A stretch of 64,000 nucleotides of DNA from positions 62,001-126,000 of the forward strand of contig MEDY01000012.1 in the NCBI GenBank assembly GCA_001724265.1. Direction: 5' to 3'. This document shows positions 24,494 to 38,200 of the stretch, piece after piece. A program made the translations under genes and the position numbers. The DNA comes from Rhizaria sp. SCN 62-66 (taxonomy: Eukaryota; Rhizaria, unplaced). The notes under the pieces are model-generated. The model saw nothing but the letters and a program-made list of their open reading frames with translations, was not told the DNA's origin and searched no databases. How positions within the stretch are numbered: position 1 is the first letter of the stretch; each line of letters begins with the position of its first letter.

Positions 24494-25656
24494 TGCGCGG
24501 CTATTTATGAGACACACTCGATGTCTTACGATGTGCAAGCCGTGGAGGTGAAGCCTGGAAGTCCTGTGTGCGGAAGAAGAACTGTCTACGAAGTGACAAA
24601 GATGCAGACAAACAGACACAAAACAAAGCTGGTTAAAACGCTACAGCATCGTATTACACAAGGTCGATCGACAGATGCGCGGATTTGCATTGTTTACGTT
24701 ACTGCGCCGGTCTGTCGTGCTTGTTACTGTTTTGCCACCACGAAGCGAGATGAACAGGTTGTTGCGGGGAGCAGAGAAGCAGAACAGCAATTGCGAAGCA
24801 CAAAACCACCATAAACAGACATTAAATATACACGAAATTACGGTCAAAGTTCTGCGTCCGCGACTGAGCAAGCATAAACGCTCTCAAGACAGTCATTCTG
24901 GAAAACAACTTGGCGTAGCAGATCATTCCAGAGGAAGACAAAAGATCGCGATAATAGGCACGATAGACGCACGATGCAGGAGGTATAATTAACAATCTAA
25001 AAATAAATCCATATGAAGTATCAGGATTGCATAGTCATGGGTCGATATACGAACGTTTTCTTCGCGGTTCAATCTGACCAGCGATACCCCCCCTGTCCCT
25101 GCCATCTTCGCGCTGTGGTATAGAAACAACCACATTTGAGCAACTAGACTGCTCTCGAGCGATGTTCTCCGTCGTATACATTTCGGGCCATATGTCCAAA
25201 TTTTTGCGTTGCATTTCATATAATATTCGATTTATTTATTCGCATAATCTCGCGTCTTGGTACTTTAATTCATCATATCTTGCCTGCTCTCTCGACTCCT
25301 CCCACGCCGCGCCAACTCAAGCCCCCGTACGCGTTCCACAGACGCTTCCGGGTACTTCTAACACACAGGCTTCCGCCCAATCCACGTTCTCTGACTGAGG
25401 GAGCTAACACACACAGCTAGATTGCTTTCTAGCGCTTTCCCCTGAGTCAGCGAGCCGGTTGCTTTTCTCGGTCTCCTCGTTCGGCTCTCGCACTCTCTCG
25501 CCCTCGCTCTCACGGGCAGAGCGTCTTCTCGACCTCAGCCACTTGCGCTAGCGCACCTGCTCTCGCTTGAGCCCGCGTTGCCCTTGCCCCGCACCGCATT
25601 GCACGCTCGCTTTGCCTTATCTCCGCGTTCGACGCTGAGTGACAGAGCGAGCTTTG
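24494..25656. other. Divergent promoter region upstream of the giant cyclase and BolA
   Basis: About 1.16 kb, the largest gene-free stretch. The left two-thirds is AT-rich. The last ~390 bases before the cyclase ATG are strongly pyrimidine-rich (CTC/TCT runs), typical of a 5' leader. An in-frame TGA at 25636-25638 fixes the upstream limit of the cyclase frame. I looked for tRNA-like T-loops and found none with a pairing stem. Confidence 0.65.
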
Positions 25657-26195
25657 ATGTCCACCCATTCCGGTCCCAACGCCGCCGCAGCCGCTGCGGC
25701 CGCCGCGGCCGTGGGTAGTATTCCCGCGCCCGCGCCCGGCTCGCCCCCCGGGTCCGCCCCCAGGTCCCCGCCGCGCCCGCCGCGCTCACAACTTCAGTCA
25801 GGGGCCTTTGCCGCCGCACACCCGCACGCGCACCCGCACAGCGCTAACTACACAAACGCTAACGCGCAGCCCGCAGTCGCATCTGGCTTCAGTTCTGGCG
25901 CTGGCGCTGGCGCTGGCTCTGCTGCGGCCACGGGCGCCTCTCCGAGCCCTGCGTACGCGCACGTGAGCGCGCTGACGCTCTCGACCGGGCCCAGCTCCCG
26001 CTCCGTCTCGGCTGCTGCGGGTGATACTGCCACAACGGCTCACGCCGACCCAGCGGGCAGTGGCGCGCACGCGCTCGCGCCGGCACCCGTGACCGCGCCC
26101 ACACACATGCCCGTGCCCGACTCGACCCCCGCGTCGGGCTCCGCTCTGGGCACTGCGACCGCCTCTGCCTCAGCCTCAGCATCAACCTCTGCTGT

Positions 26196-26245
<50 letters not shown>

Positions 26246-29200
26246 ACTCTGTTGGGTCCACTTACACGCCGCACTCGCCGCACTCGCCCCAGTCGCCCTA
26301 CTCGCACCTGGAGTCGCCGTCACGCTATCCGCACGCGCAGCACGGGCAGCTGCAGCCGCAGCCGCTGCTGCGCGCCGCGTCGTTGGCGACCGCGTTCGCG
26401 CCCCGCGCGTCGCAGAGCAGCAGCAAGATGGCCGCGAACGGCGCCGGTCAGACCGCTAGTAGCGTGAAGAATGCCAATGCCGTTGCAAGATCATCAACGC
26501 AGTATAAACAGCCGACACTACAGCTACAACCGTTGCAGCAACAGCAACAGCAACAGCAACAACAACAGCAACAGCAACAACAACAGCAACAGCAACAACA
26601 ACAGCAAAGGCAGGGCGCGATCGCGGGCCCTGCGGCAGCGGGGAGCGATCAACGGCCGCCGTTTCCGGTTGCCGAATCGGTGGCTTCCCACGCTTCCTCC
26701 TCCTCCTCCTCATCGTCATCGTCGTCGTCGTCAACGGCCCAGCCTCAGTCGCATCATCAACAGCAACAGCAGCAGCAGCAGCCGCAGCAAGCGATGCTGC
26801 AACAGCAGCAGCAGCGCCAGCATGCCGACATTCACCGCCAGATCCAACAGCAGCAACAGCGGCAACAACAGCAACATCAGCAACATCGGCAACAGCAGCA
26901 GTCGCAGTATACGTATCATCACTACGACCCCGCGACCGGCACCCCCACGACGACCACCACGCCTTCTCTGGGCGGCGACTTCGCCTCCGCCGCCGCCGCC
27001 GCCACCGCCGGCGCCGCGTCGCGGGCCGCGCCGCCCCCGTCCGAGCACGGCTCGTGGTCGCTACTCTTCCGCCTCCAGCTGCTCTGCCGGCTGTACTCGA
27101 TCGCGCAGGACGCCATCATGGCCAAGCCCACCTCGATCGCGCTGCTCGCGTCGGATCCCGTGCTGGGCCGCGCGCTGCAGCCCATGATCCCCTGCTGCGG
27201 CCCGCCGCCGCCGCACGCCGCCGCCGCGCGCGCCACGGCCGCCGCCGCGCAGTCATCGCTACCCCCGCTGCAGAGCATGTTCCCGGCCTCTGGCTCCGGC
27301 GCTGGCGCTGGCTCCGGCTCCGGCTCCGGCTCTGGCCACGGCAGCGGCAGCGCGGCGGGCGAGGGCGCGAGCCGCAGCATGACTGCGGTGACGCAGATCG
27401 GCGCGGGGCGCGCGGAGCTAGCGGCGTGGTTCGGGGACCATAGCAGCAGCGACGACGGCGACGACGCCACGGCCTCGGCCGTTGGCGGCTTTCTCTCCGC
27501 CGCGTCGACCGCCGCGGCGCACGCGGCCGCCGCGGTCGCCGACGCCGCCGCCGCCGCCGCCGAGTCCGGCCGGCCCCAGCCTGGGCAGCCTGGACAGCAG
27601 CAGGGACAGGGAGGATCCGGGCAGGAGCAGCAGGGCCCCGCGTTCGCGACCGCGAGCAGCGGCCTGCGCCGCGGCAGCCGCCGCTCGCAGCGCCGCCGCG
27701 GGTGCGCGCGCGTCTTTTCCTGCTGCGCTGGTGGCGGCGACGGCGACGCGAACTCCGCGGGCGCGGGCGCCAGCCAGAGCCGCCTCAGCGCCGTGCACGG
27801 CGGCCACGGCCACAGCCGGTCGCGCGCGCGCTCGAAGTCGCGCGGCACGCCCCGCTCCGTTGGCGCGCACGCCGGCGCCGCCGCTGCGGGCAACGGAGCC
27901 GCAGGCGCGTCGTCTTCGCTGTCGTGGCGCCGCGGCTCGTCCTCGGTCGCGCCGTTCGAACACCCGCCGTCACAGGGCCCCACGCTGGCCACGACCGCAG
28001 CAGCAACGGCTGCGGCGGGCAAGGCGGGCGCCAAGGCCGCCGAGGCGAAGGCTGCGACCGCGACTGCGGGCGCCGCGACTGTGGCGACCGCGCGCGCCCC
28101 CGTGGCCGCGGCGGCGGCGCGCACGGGCTGGCTCGAGGCGCTGCTGCGCACGACCGCGGCCGCGACCGAGGCCAATGCGGCGCGCACCAGCGTTGGCACG
28201 CACGCCGTCACGCGCGCCCATGCGGGCGGTGGGGCGGGCGACGGCCGCGACGGCGAAAACTCGCCGTCTGTGGCGGATAGCGCCCGCCTTGGCGACGCGG
28301 CCGTGTCCAGCTCCAACTCAAGCTCGAGCTCTAACTCCCAGCCGCAAGGCCCGGGCCAACAACAAGAGCACCAGCCAGAGCAAGAGCAGCAGCAGCGGTG
28401 GTGGTGGCGTCGGTCCTTCTGGTCCTGGCCCTCGGCGCTGGCCCCGATAGCGGCCGCCGCGGCCAACGCCGACGCCGACGCCGCCTACCAGGACTCGGCC
28501 GCGCCCGCCGCGGCCACGGCCAACGCCGCCGCGGTGCTGTCCGCCCGCCGCCAGCGCCGGCGCACGCGCTTCCTTAGCTCCTTCGCGTCGAGCAGCAGCG
28601 GCGCGACAACACATAAGAGCAGCGGCCGCGCTGCCTCGTCCGCAGTAGCGGCGGCGGCTGCAGGCAGCGCGAGCGCGAGCGCCGAGCCCGATGCTGATGC
28701 CGAGGCTGAGGCTGAGGCTGACGCCAAGCATGAGCTGGCGCAGCGCGACGTACGCAGGGCCCGGCGGCGCGCGCGCGCGGCCGGCGCGGCTGCCGCGGCG
28801 GCGTCTGCGGCCGCTGCGGCTGCGGCGGCGGCGGGCGCGGGCGACGCCGCCCCGCTCGACGTGTCTTTGCTGTTCCACAACGGCTCCGACTCAGGATCTG
28901 ACTCGGGCTCCGGGTCCGACTCCGAGTCAGCCACGGACTCCGCCTCGTCCTCGGCGCGCGAATCGGACTGCAACGACTCGGACTTCGAGACCGAGGCCGA
29001 GGACGAGGCCGTCACCGGGCGCAGCCACATGCGCCACGCCGCTGCTGCCGCCGCCAAGGCCGTCAGCGGCAGCGGGCATAGCCACACGCGCGCGAGCCGC
29101 CGCGAGCGACGCCGCCTGCGCCGCGCGCTGGACACGGTATCGCGCCAGTATCTTTTCTACTGCACGCTGTACCGGCAGCACCCGCTCTGCGGCACGCTCC

Positions 29201-32200
29201 CGCCGTCTAGCGGCGCGTAGGCCGCGGCGCACGCGGGCCGCGGCAGAGCTCGCGAGCCGGCGTTCACGATGACCTCTCGGGCCGCTGCGGCGCGCGCCGC
29301 CGCGCTGGGTCTGCCCCCCGTGGCCGCGGCGGCGTTTGTGGACCCGACCAACGTGCGCGCGGCCATGGCGGCGCTGCTGACGGCCCCCGTCGAGGCGCTG
29401 TGCGCGATGTACGTCGAGGCCCGGTGTCCGCTGATCCTGCAGCAGCCTGGGACAGGCATTGCCGCAGTCGACGATGACGACGACCACCGCGGCAACGGCG
29501 GCAAGAACAACGGCGCGGACGACTCTGTATCTGCCCATGCTGGTGCTGATGCGAAGCTTGACACGCCCGCGGTCACCGATCTCCCACCCACCCCGTTCTA
29601 CCCCGGCGCGGCCGACGGCAACAATAGCAGCGTGGTGACCGGCAGCGACTCGAGCGGCTGCACCCCGGTCACCGGCTCCGTGCTCAGCGACAGGATCTAC
29701 GGCGGGGCGGCCCTGTCGACGAAGAACACGCCCCAGATTCCGCCGGCCGCGCTGGCGCTTATCTCGCACGCGCAGGTCATCGTGCGCCGCCACCATGGCG
29801 CCTACAGCGCGATGCGGCAGGCGCCCGAGCCGATGCTGCCCGCCCTCACGGTTGCGGATCGGCTGTCGATGCAGCGCCGCGCCGCGCGCTTCGCCGACTC
29901 GCCCATGGTTGTCATCGTGCTCACGGTCGTCGTGCTGTGGACGATCATCATGTTCCCCATTCAGTTCGCGTATCTGTCGAGCGACGCGGACCGCATTGTG
30001 TTCCGGCTGTACGGCGTTTCGTTCGGCCTGCTCATTGTCGAAATGGTTGTTTCCATCTTCGGCAGTCCGTTCCGCCCCCACTTCTGGTATAACTTCATCA
30101 TCGACGCCATCGTGCTCTTCACGCTGCTCTTCCAGCTCCCGTCCTTCGCGACGCTGCTCATCGGCGTGCCCTGGGCCGCGATCGCGGGCCGCTTGGATAC
30201 GCCGGGCGATTTCCTCCGCTACGAGAGCGCCGCGGGCGTGTACTACAACGTGTGCCAGGCGATGCGCTACATCCGCCTCGTGCGCATGCTGCGGCTCGCC
30301 GGCTACGTCGAGGCTGCGCAGACGTGGCTCGCGCGCAAGGCCAGGGACCGCCAGCGCACGGCTGCGGGCAAGGCGGCGGCGACGGCGGCGACGGCGGCGA
30401 CCACGGCGGCGACTGCGGCAGCGGAGGCCGAGGCCGTGGCGAAGGCGGCCGTCGCGGCGGCCACTGGAGCGTCGAGGAAGGACGCCCCCGTGAGCGACAG
30501 TGACAGCGAGTCCGAGGTCACGACCGCTGCGGCCTCTGCCGCCGCCGCGGCTGCTGCTGCGAACAAGGCTGCTGCGGCTGCCAATGTGAGTGCCAAAGCT
30601 GAGCAGCAGCAGCAACAGCAACAGCAAGTGCAAACTGGCGTTGTTTCTGTGGCACCCGCGTCACCGCCCGCCGCGGCTGAAACTGCGGCGGCCAGCGCGG
30701 CTGCAGCAGCTTCCGCCGCTGCAGGTGCCAACAGCGGCATTCTGAGGAGCCCTGCCGGCTCTGGTCCCCACGTCACCGGCGTTAGAAGCGACGGCGACGC
30801 TGCGACCAGCGGTGATTTTGACCATGTCACCAGCGACAGCGACAAGCTTGCTCCGATGCCTGCCCCCGGCATCATCTTGCCCCCAACTCACCGGCAGGCG
30901 CGTAACGCAAGCAACACCGCGACTATGGGCATGGCGCACAGCACTAGCAGTCGCGGCGATAGCCACGCCAGCTTCGGCGATCTCAGCTCCCGCGGGGACC
31001 ACAGCGCCCGCGACACGAGTACGCGCGGCGACGTTGAGATGGCGGCGCTTAAGACCGCGCGCGCCACTGCAACCGGTGCCAATGCTTCTGCTGCTGACAA
31101 CATCTCCAGCAAAAATGACAGCCACAGCGTCAGCCGCACGAGCTCTCACAAGCGCAACAACGCGCGCGACGCGGCATCAGCCAACAATGAGGCTGCTGCC
31201 AACGCAGCACAGCAGCACCAGCCGCGCGCCGGCGCTGACTCCGCGACCGTCGGCGCCGAGGCCGTCCCCGCGTCGCTGCTGCCTGTGCTGTCCGCGGGCC
31301 GCCCCACGCTGAGCAGCCGCGAGCTGCACCTGGCGCGCCGCCTTGCGCGCCTGCGCCTGCGCTCGCAGGCCGTGCTCGCACACGCCGAGGCCGCGGCCGC
31401 CGGCAGCACCACGGGCCCGCTCGCGCGCCTGCCGCTGCCGCAGCTGCTGCCGATGCCGCTGGGCGGCGTGTCGCTGCCGCTGGGCCCGCTCACCTCGGTC
31501 GGCGCGGGCGCCGGCGTCGGGGCGACCGCGAGCGTGTCGCTGCTCATGCCGCCACCGTCGCACGCTTCGCACGCTTCGCACGCGCCGCACAGTCTGGCGA
31601 GCGCGAGGAGCGACCTGCCCTCCGACCGCGAGGCCGGCGACTGGGACGGCGACGGCGACTACTACTACGACGACAACGACGACGACGAGCCGCAGTACCG
31701 CATGACGCTGCAGCCGCTCACCGTGTCCACGCTCATCTCCTGGGGCGTCGACGCCATCGCGGCCAACGCGCTCCGCATGTCGGACACAATCGCGCTGATG
31801 AGGCCGCCGACGCGCAGCATGTCTTCTGCGCGCGCCAACGAGGCGGACGCGGCCCGCGCTGACAGCAGCAACACTACCGGCCACGGCAGCGGCGCCAGCG
31901 CGCGCGCCCGCGAATCGAAGCAGCAGCAGCGCCTGCGCCGCCGCCTCGCGCGCTCGCTGCGGCGCTCGGGCGCGGTGCCCCGCGCATCGGCCTCCGCGCT
32001 GGCGGCCGAGGCGGGCGTGCTGCAGGCCACTGCGTCGCCCGCGGGCACCGGCCTCTCCCTGTGCCTACTCGAGGCCGAGGGCGCGGCGGGCACTGACGGC
32101 GAGAGCAACGTCGACAGCGACGCCGTCATCGGCGACACTACTGTCGCGGGCACCGGCGGCGGCGGCGGCCGCGGCAGGCACCGTGGGCGCCGCGGCTCCG

Positions 32201-35200
32201 GGGGGCCCGGATCCTCCGGCGACGAGTCCGCGCTCGCGGCGGCGACGGAGACCGCGGTGGACGCCGCCGCCAAGGCACACCGGGCCGCCGTCGCCGCGCG
32301 CGAGGCGGCCGCCAAGGCTGCGGCGGCGACCGCTGCGGCCGTGGCGGCCGGCGTCGGGCGCAGACGCGCTGGCGCGCACAGCAACAGCAGCAGCAGCAGC
32401 AGCAGTGATGGCAGCGGCGAAGAGAACAGCCGCACGAGCAGCACGACCGTCGCCGGCGGCGTCCCCGGCGACGACAACAGCGACGTGGATTCGCTGCCGC
32501 GCCGCGGCCGCCGCAGCAAGAGCTCGACCACGTCCTCTCCTTCGTCCGAAAGCGACGCTGTCGCCGCGGCGGCTGCGGCGGAGGCCGATGCGGCGGTTAA
32601 GGCCGCCGTCGACGCCGCCGCGGTCGCGAACGCCGCTGCGGCCACCGCCGCCGCCGCCGCTGCTGCCGCGTCGACTGCCGCGACTTCTCGCTCAAACAAC
32701 AACAATACTAAGAACGGCGCGAATAACTCGAGCGCTTCAGCTTCCACAGCGAACGCCTCTCCGGGCGGCGCGGTAGGCAGCAGCGGCAGCGGCAGCAGCG
32801 GCAACGGCGCGGAGGATCCCGCGGCCGCGTCCGCCGCCGTTGCCGCCACGCTAGTGTCTCTGTGCCGCGACCAATCCGTGCTAGAGGAGTCGTCGTCCTC
32901 GCGCATCGCGGTCGAGTACGCGCGCGGCTACCTGGATCGCCTGCAGAGCGGGCCGCTGCCCGGGCTCGCAAGGTGGGTCTACGGCGGCTTCCTGCCCGCG
33001 CTCGCGCCCGGGATGCTGCCGCTCGCCTCGGCCACCGCGGCTGCCACCGTCGTCGTCAGCGCCTCGGTGGGCGCGCCCAGAGAAGCGGATCCCGCGAACG
33101 ACGCCGTCGCCACTGCTGGCACCGGCTTTACGAGCCCCGCACCGGGCGCTGGCGCCATCCCGGGCGCTGGCTCTGGCGCCGGCCTTGACGCCCTCGCCGG
33201 CGCGGGCGGCAGCATCACCGTGCACCGGCCGCTGACCGAGAGCGAGATCACGAACTTTGCGGCCACGGCGGCGTATCTGCCGCCGTGGGTTCGCCGCGCG
33301 CTGCTGCTGCCGCTTGCCCACTCCAGCACTGCGCCCACCGCCGGCGCCGGCGCTGGCGGCGTCGCGACGTCGACGGTGAGCTCCAGCTTCAGCAACATCC
33401 ACACCGCGGGCGGCGGCAACGCCCTCGGCGGCGGCGCGGGCGCTCGCGGCACTGGCAACGGCGGCGGCGACGGCCACCACCACCACGGCCACCACGGCCA
33501 CCACGGCAGCTCTAGCCACACCGACAGCGCCGCCATCGCTGCCGACAGCGACGCCGCTGCGCCCCCGCCTCACCACTATGGCGAGACGGCGCGCGAGGTC
33601 CGCGCGGCGCTGTCGCGGCTCGTGTACGCGGACGTGCGCATGCGCCAGCTGTGGCAGGCGGTGCGTCTCACGTCTCGCATCTCGCGTGTGCTGGCCTCGA
33701 GCATCAGCCTCACCACGAACACGCGCGCGCAGGCGCAGGCCGCTGCCGACGCCGCTGCCGCTGCGGCCGCAGCTGCTGCCGCTAAGGCCGCCGCAGATGC
33801 CACTGCTGCTAACGAGAGTCTTTTGGCTGCTCCCTATGCTGCGAAGAAGCGTGCCTCAGTCATGTTCTCGTCCACAGTCACCGGTGCCACTGCCGCGAAC
33901 AGCGGCGGCAGCAGCAACGGTAACAGACTGTCTGCGGCGCAGCAGGTCAAGGGCGGTTTGCCGCAACAGCAGGCACAGCAGCAACAGCATCAGCAGCGTG
34001 GTGGCGGCCCGAATCCCGGCGTGCCATCGCTCGGGGCTCGCACGTCGTCAGCGCCCTCGGCGACGTTCTCTCTGGCTTCTCTGTCTCCATCTGCCGCGTC
34101 ATCAAGCCTCGCCGTGGTGACGACGACGGCCGTGGCCCCGGCGCCGAGCGTCAGTGCCAGTGTCACCTGCAGCAACAACAACAGCAGTGTGGTGCCGTCG
34201 CTGCGCGCCGACCCTGGGACGGGGCAGCTCACCGTCTCCTGGTGTCCGCACTCGCTGCAGGCGGCCGGCATGGCGATGCTCCAGCGGCTGTTGCGGCAGC
34301 ATTGGCGGCGGCAGTTCTACCTGGCCTACACCGCGACGTGGGCGCAGACGCTGCCAGTGGCGCGCGCGTGGTACGAGGCCAACTACCCGCTTCCGACGCC
34401 CGCGCTTGACTCGGGCAGTAACAACGGCGGCAACCTGTGCGGCACCATGGACACTGACTTCAACATCAGCAACAACAACAGCTACCCGGGCTTCGGCGCG
34501 GACGATGCGTGCGCTGCCGAGGTCGCCGCGGCTGCCGCGACCGGCGTCGCCGCTGCCATGAGCGCGGGCGCGGAGTTCTCTTCGGCCGATAACGCCGCTG
34601 CCGCCGCCGCCGCGGTGGCCGCCGCGCCGCAATGCGAGGCTGACCCGAAATCGACATCGGACGCGAACCTCAGAGCGCGCGCAGGCTCCAGCTCCAGTTC
34701 ATCGCAGCAACAGCAGCTGGGAGGACATGAAAGCAGTAGAATGTTGCCGATGAACCCGAACTTCAGGCTGCGGCTCCCCACCGGCTCCTTCACCTTTGCG
34801 TCCTCGCTCTCTCCCGCCTCCGCCACCTCTGGCTCCGGCTCGGGCTCCGCCTCGGCGTCAGGCCACGGCAGCGCCGCTCCGACCGGGGCCGCTCTGCCCA
34901 GCCCGGCGGGGTCGTCCCGGCCGCCGGGGGGCTCGTTCCCGCCCAACGCCAGCGCCGGCAGCGGCGGGCCTGCGGCCCCGCAGGTCGTGGTGGTTTACCC
35001 GCCGCACCCGAGCCTCCCGCTGTCGCCGGCGTCTGTGTCGTCGTACTCGTACACGTCCTTCCACCCGCACCCGCTCATCACGCCGCGGCCGCGCGCGCTC
35101 ACGGCCTCCGTGTCGCACGCTTCCCAAGCCCCTTCCTCGGCCGCGACGGCCGCTGACACGAACTCGCAGGCCACGCAGGCCGCCGCCGACACTGCATCTG

Positions 35201-38200
35201 GCGCCAGCTCGACCGCGACTGCTGCCGCTGTGGGGGTAGGCATTATGATCGATGCGACGGGCTCCGGCGCAGCCACCACCGCCGGCGGCGCCGCGAGCGT
35301 TGCCCCGGGCACCGGCGCGGGCGCGCGGGGCCGGTCGTTCTGGGCAACGCCGCCGCAGCATTCGCCGCCGCAGCCGGATCAGCACGCGGCGCCGCACCCG
35401 CTGCTGCCGCCGCAGCAGGCCGGCAGCCCCAGCGGCTTCCTCGCCGCCCCGGGTGCGCTCGCCACGCCCCGCGGCGCCGCAGGCTCAGCCACCGCCTCCG
35501 CGGGCTCTGGCGCGGCCTCAGGCTCGGGCGGCAGCAGCTCGTCGGTCGGGGCGACGACCGGCGGCAGCCCGGGCTTCCTACTGCAGCCACCGCCGCCGCA
35601 CATGATGCTGCATTCATTGCACTCGCCTTCTCTCAGCGGCTCTGCTGCCGCCATGACCGCTGCGTCGAGTGGCTTCGGCCTCTCCCTCGCCCCGCCCACA
35701 GCGTCCGCATCAGCTTCCGCCTCCGCCGCTGCCGCCGCTGCCGCCGCGGCCGCATCTGGCGCCGCTGCCGGCGACGGCGACGGCCCCGCGGCGGGCGCGA
35801 GCGCCGGCGCCGGCCGCGCGCGCGCACTGACCCGCGCGATGATGCGCATGCTGTCCCCGCGCGCGCAGTCGACGATGAAGGCGTTCCACTCCCCGCGCGG
35901 CGCCAACGCTTTCGCCAAGGTGGTGACGGCGGCGATGGCGGCCGCGGCCGCGGGTTCGCCCGTGCGCGCGGCCGCCGCGACGCCCGGGTCCGCGATGGGG
36001 ACGCCGCTGCACGACTCGAACCTCAGCAGCGTGAGCAGCAGTAGCGTCACCATCCACGCGCGCAGCCCCGCGGCCGCCGCGGCGTCGCCGAGCGCGGTGG
36101 GCCCGAGCGAGGCCGCCGCTGGTGCTGCCGGTCTCCGCAAGTACCCGAGCGACGCGCTGTACACGGCCGCCGCGCAAGCTAAGGCGCAGGCCCAGGGCTC
36201 GCCGGGAACGCTGCCTTCCGAGTCGCCCGCTGCGTCCATGTCGTCGCAGTCCTCACAGTCTCAGTCCCAGTCCCAGTCGCAGTCGCCGCAGAATGCGCTG
36301 TCATCACCGAGCAACAACACGGCTGTCTTCACCCCGACCATTGCTGGCGCGACTGCAGCCATCGGGGGCGATGACACCCCTGCTTCTACTGCCGCTGCTG
36401 CCGCTGCTGCCGCCGCGGCCGCCGCTGCTGTGGCCGCCGCCGCGCTGCCGCCACTGACTGTGAGCTCGCTCCCCGCGCTCAGCGCGCACGTTGTCGCCGT
36501 GGCAGCCACCACGGTCTCGCGCTTTAACCAAGCGCTGCCGGGCCACGGCGCCGCCGCCGCGCGCGCCGCGGCCGAGGCGGCGACCTCGGAGGCCTGGGCC
36601 ACCGCGCATCGCCGCCACTGCCGCCGCATCGCTGCCGCCGCGCCCAAGGGGCATCTCGCGGTCGTGCACCCGGCACCCCCGCATCTCTACTATGGCGGCG
36701 GGGCTGCGGCTAGAGCGCCCGTGCCTATTTACTCTGCTGGTACTGGTGGTGGGAATCTGGCGAGCGAGCTCGATGCTGCCGCTGCTCCAACTATCGCGGC
36801 CGCGCCTGTTGCGACGGCGAGAGTCGGAGATACCGCTGCTGCTGCGGGCGCAACTGCCGCTGCCGCTGCACCTGGTGCTGGTGCTGCGAGTGGCGGACTG
36901 GCCTCGCTCCCACACCCGCCGAAGCTGCAGCTGCAGCCATCGACCGAGCTGACTTCGTTGGCGCCCTCACACACGAGCGCGAACACACTGGCAACGAGTA
37001 CCGGCACCATTGCAGGCATGAGCCCTGACCACAAGTCCCCCACCGCCCTCTCGCAGACTATCGCCAGCACCAACACGAGCTTTGGCGCTCAGAACGGCGG
37101 TCAGGGCAACGCGGCGATGACAACTCTGTCGCCGACTGCGTCTGGCGGCACCCACACCGGCGCCGGCGCTGGCGCGCGATTCGCGTCGCCGTTCACGCCG
37201 AGGCGCGGCAGCACGCACAGCGCCGCTGCCGCCGCGAGTGCAGGCGCCGCTGCTGGCGGGGGTGTGCCTCCGCCGGTCATCCGCATCCACACCGTCGAAG
37301 ACTGCACCACCCAGCCGACCGGTGCGCCGGAGCGTGCACAGACTGCGAATGAGGACGATGACGAGCTGACTCGCGCAGTATACGACAAGACCAAGCAGAG
37401 TGCCGACGACAAGGACGAGCAGGGCGAGGACCAGGGCGACGACGACGGTGCGCAGCTTGGACTCGGCCTTGCTGACATGGTTACTTACCACAACAACAGC
37501 ACGAGTGGTAACGCCAACAGGAAGAGCAAGACTAAGGGCCGTATCATGAGCGCGGGCGCCGCCTCGAGCAACACGGCTGCTGGCGGTGAGACTTCTGGAG
37601 TCAACAGTGCGCGCGTCAATCAAAGTAACCGCGACCGCGCGACCGAGGACGATGGCGACAAGGAGGATTTCGCCCAGGATTCGCTGTTGGCGTCTTTTTC
37701 ACAGCGCCACAAGCTCTCTGTGATGGTCGGACTCGACGACCACCACGGCGACGATCACGGCGAGGACCACGGCGACGAAGCGCACCACGGTAGCGCGCAT
37801 GCTAGCTCGGCCGACGCGGCGGGCGCGGCGCCCTCGGTGGTCGCTGTGCCGCTGCACCGCGGCGCGACCGCGCGGTCCGTGCTGGTGAACGTGGCGTCGA
37901 CGCTGCCGGGGTCGCCCAAGAACGCGACCAACATGTCGACCACCACCGCGCGCACGGCCACGACGAGCGCGCACAGCGCCAACTCCACCATCACGCGACA
38001 GAGCACCTACGCCAGTACAGCCAAGACCGTCGGCTCCGCCAGCACGACGGACCCGAGCAACGCTGCCACGGTAGCCGCCACCGCGGGGGCTGCTGGCAAT
38101 GACGCTGTGCCGGAAATTGCGACCGCGCGCCGCCGGTCTTTGTTTGACCTGCAGACCAAGGCGCGCGACGAGCTTAGCTCGAGTCGTCTCGCAGCGCCTT

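Noticed and set aside
25060-25090. tRNA-like T-loop (GGTTCAATC)
   Set aside because: The flanking five-base arms do not pair and no acceptor stem or D-arm is present upstream.
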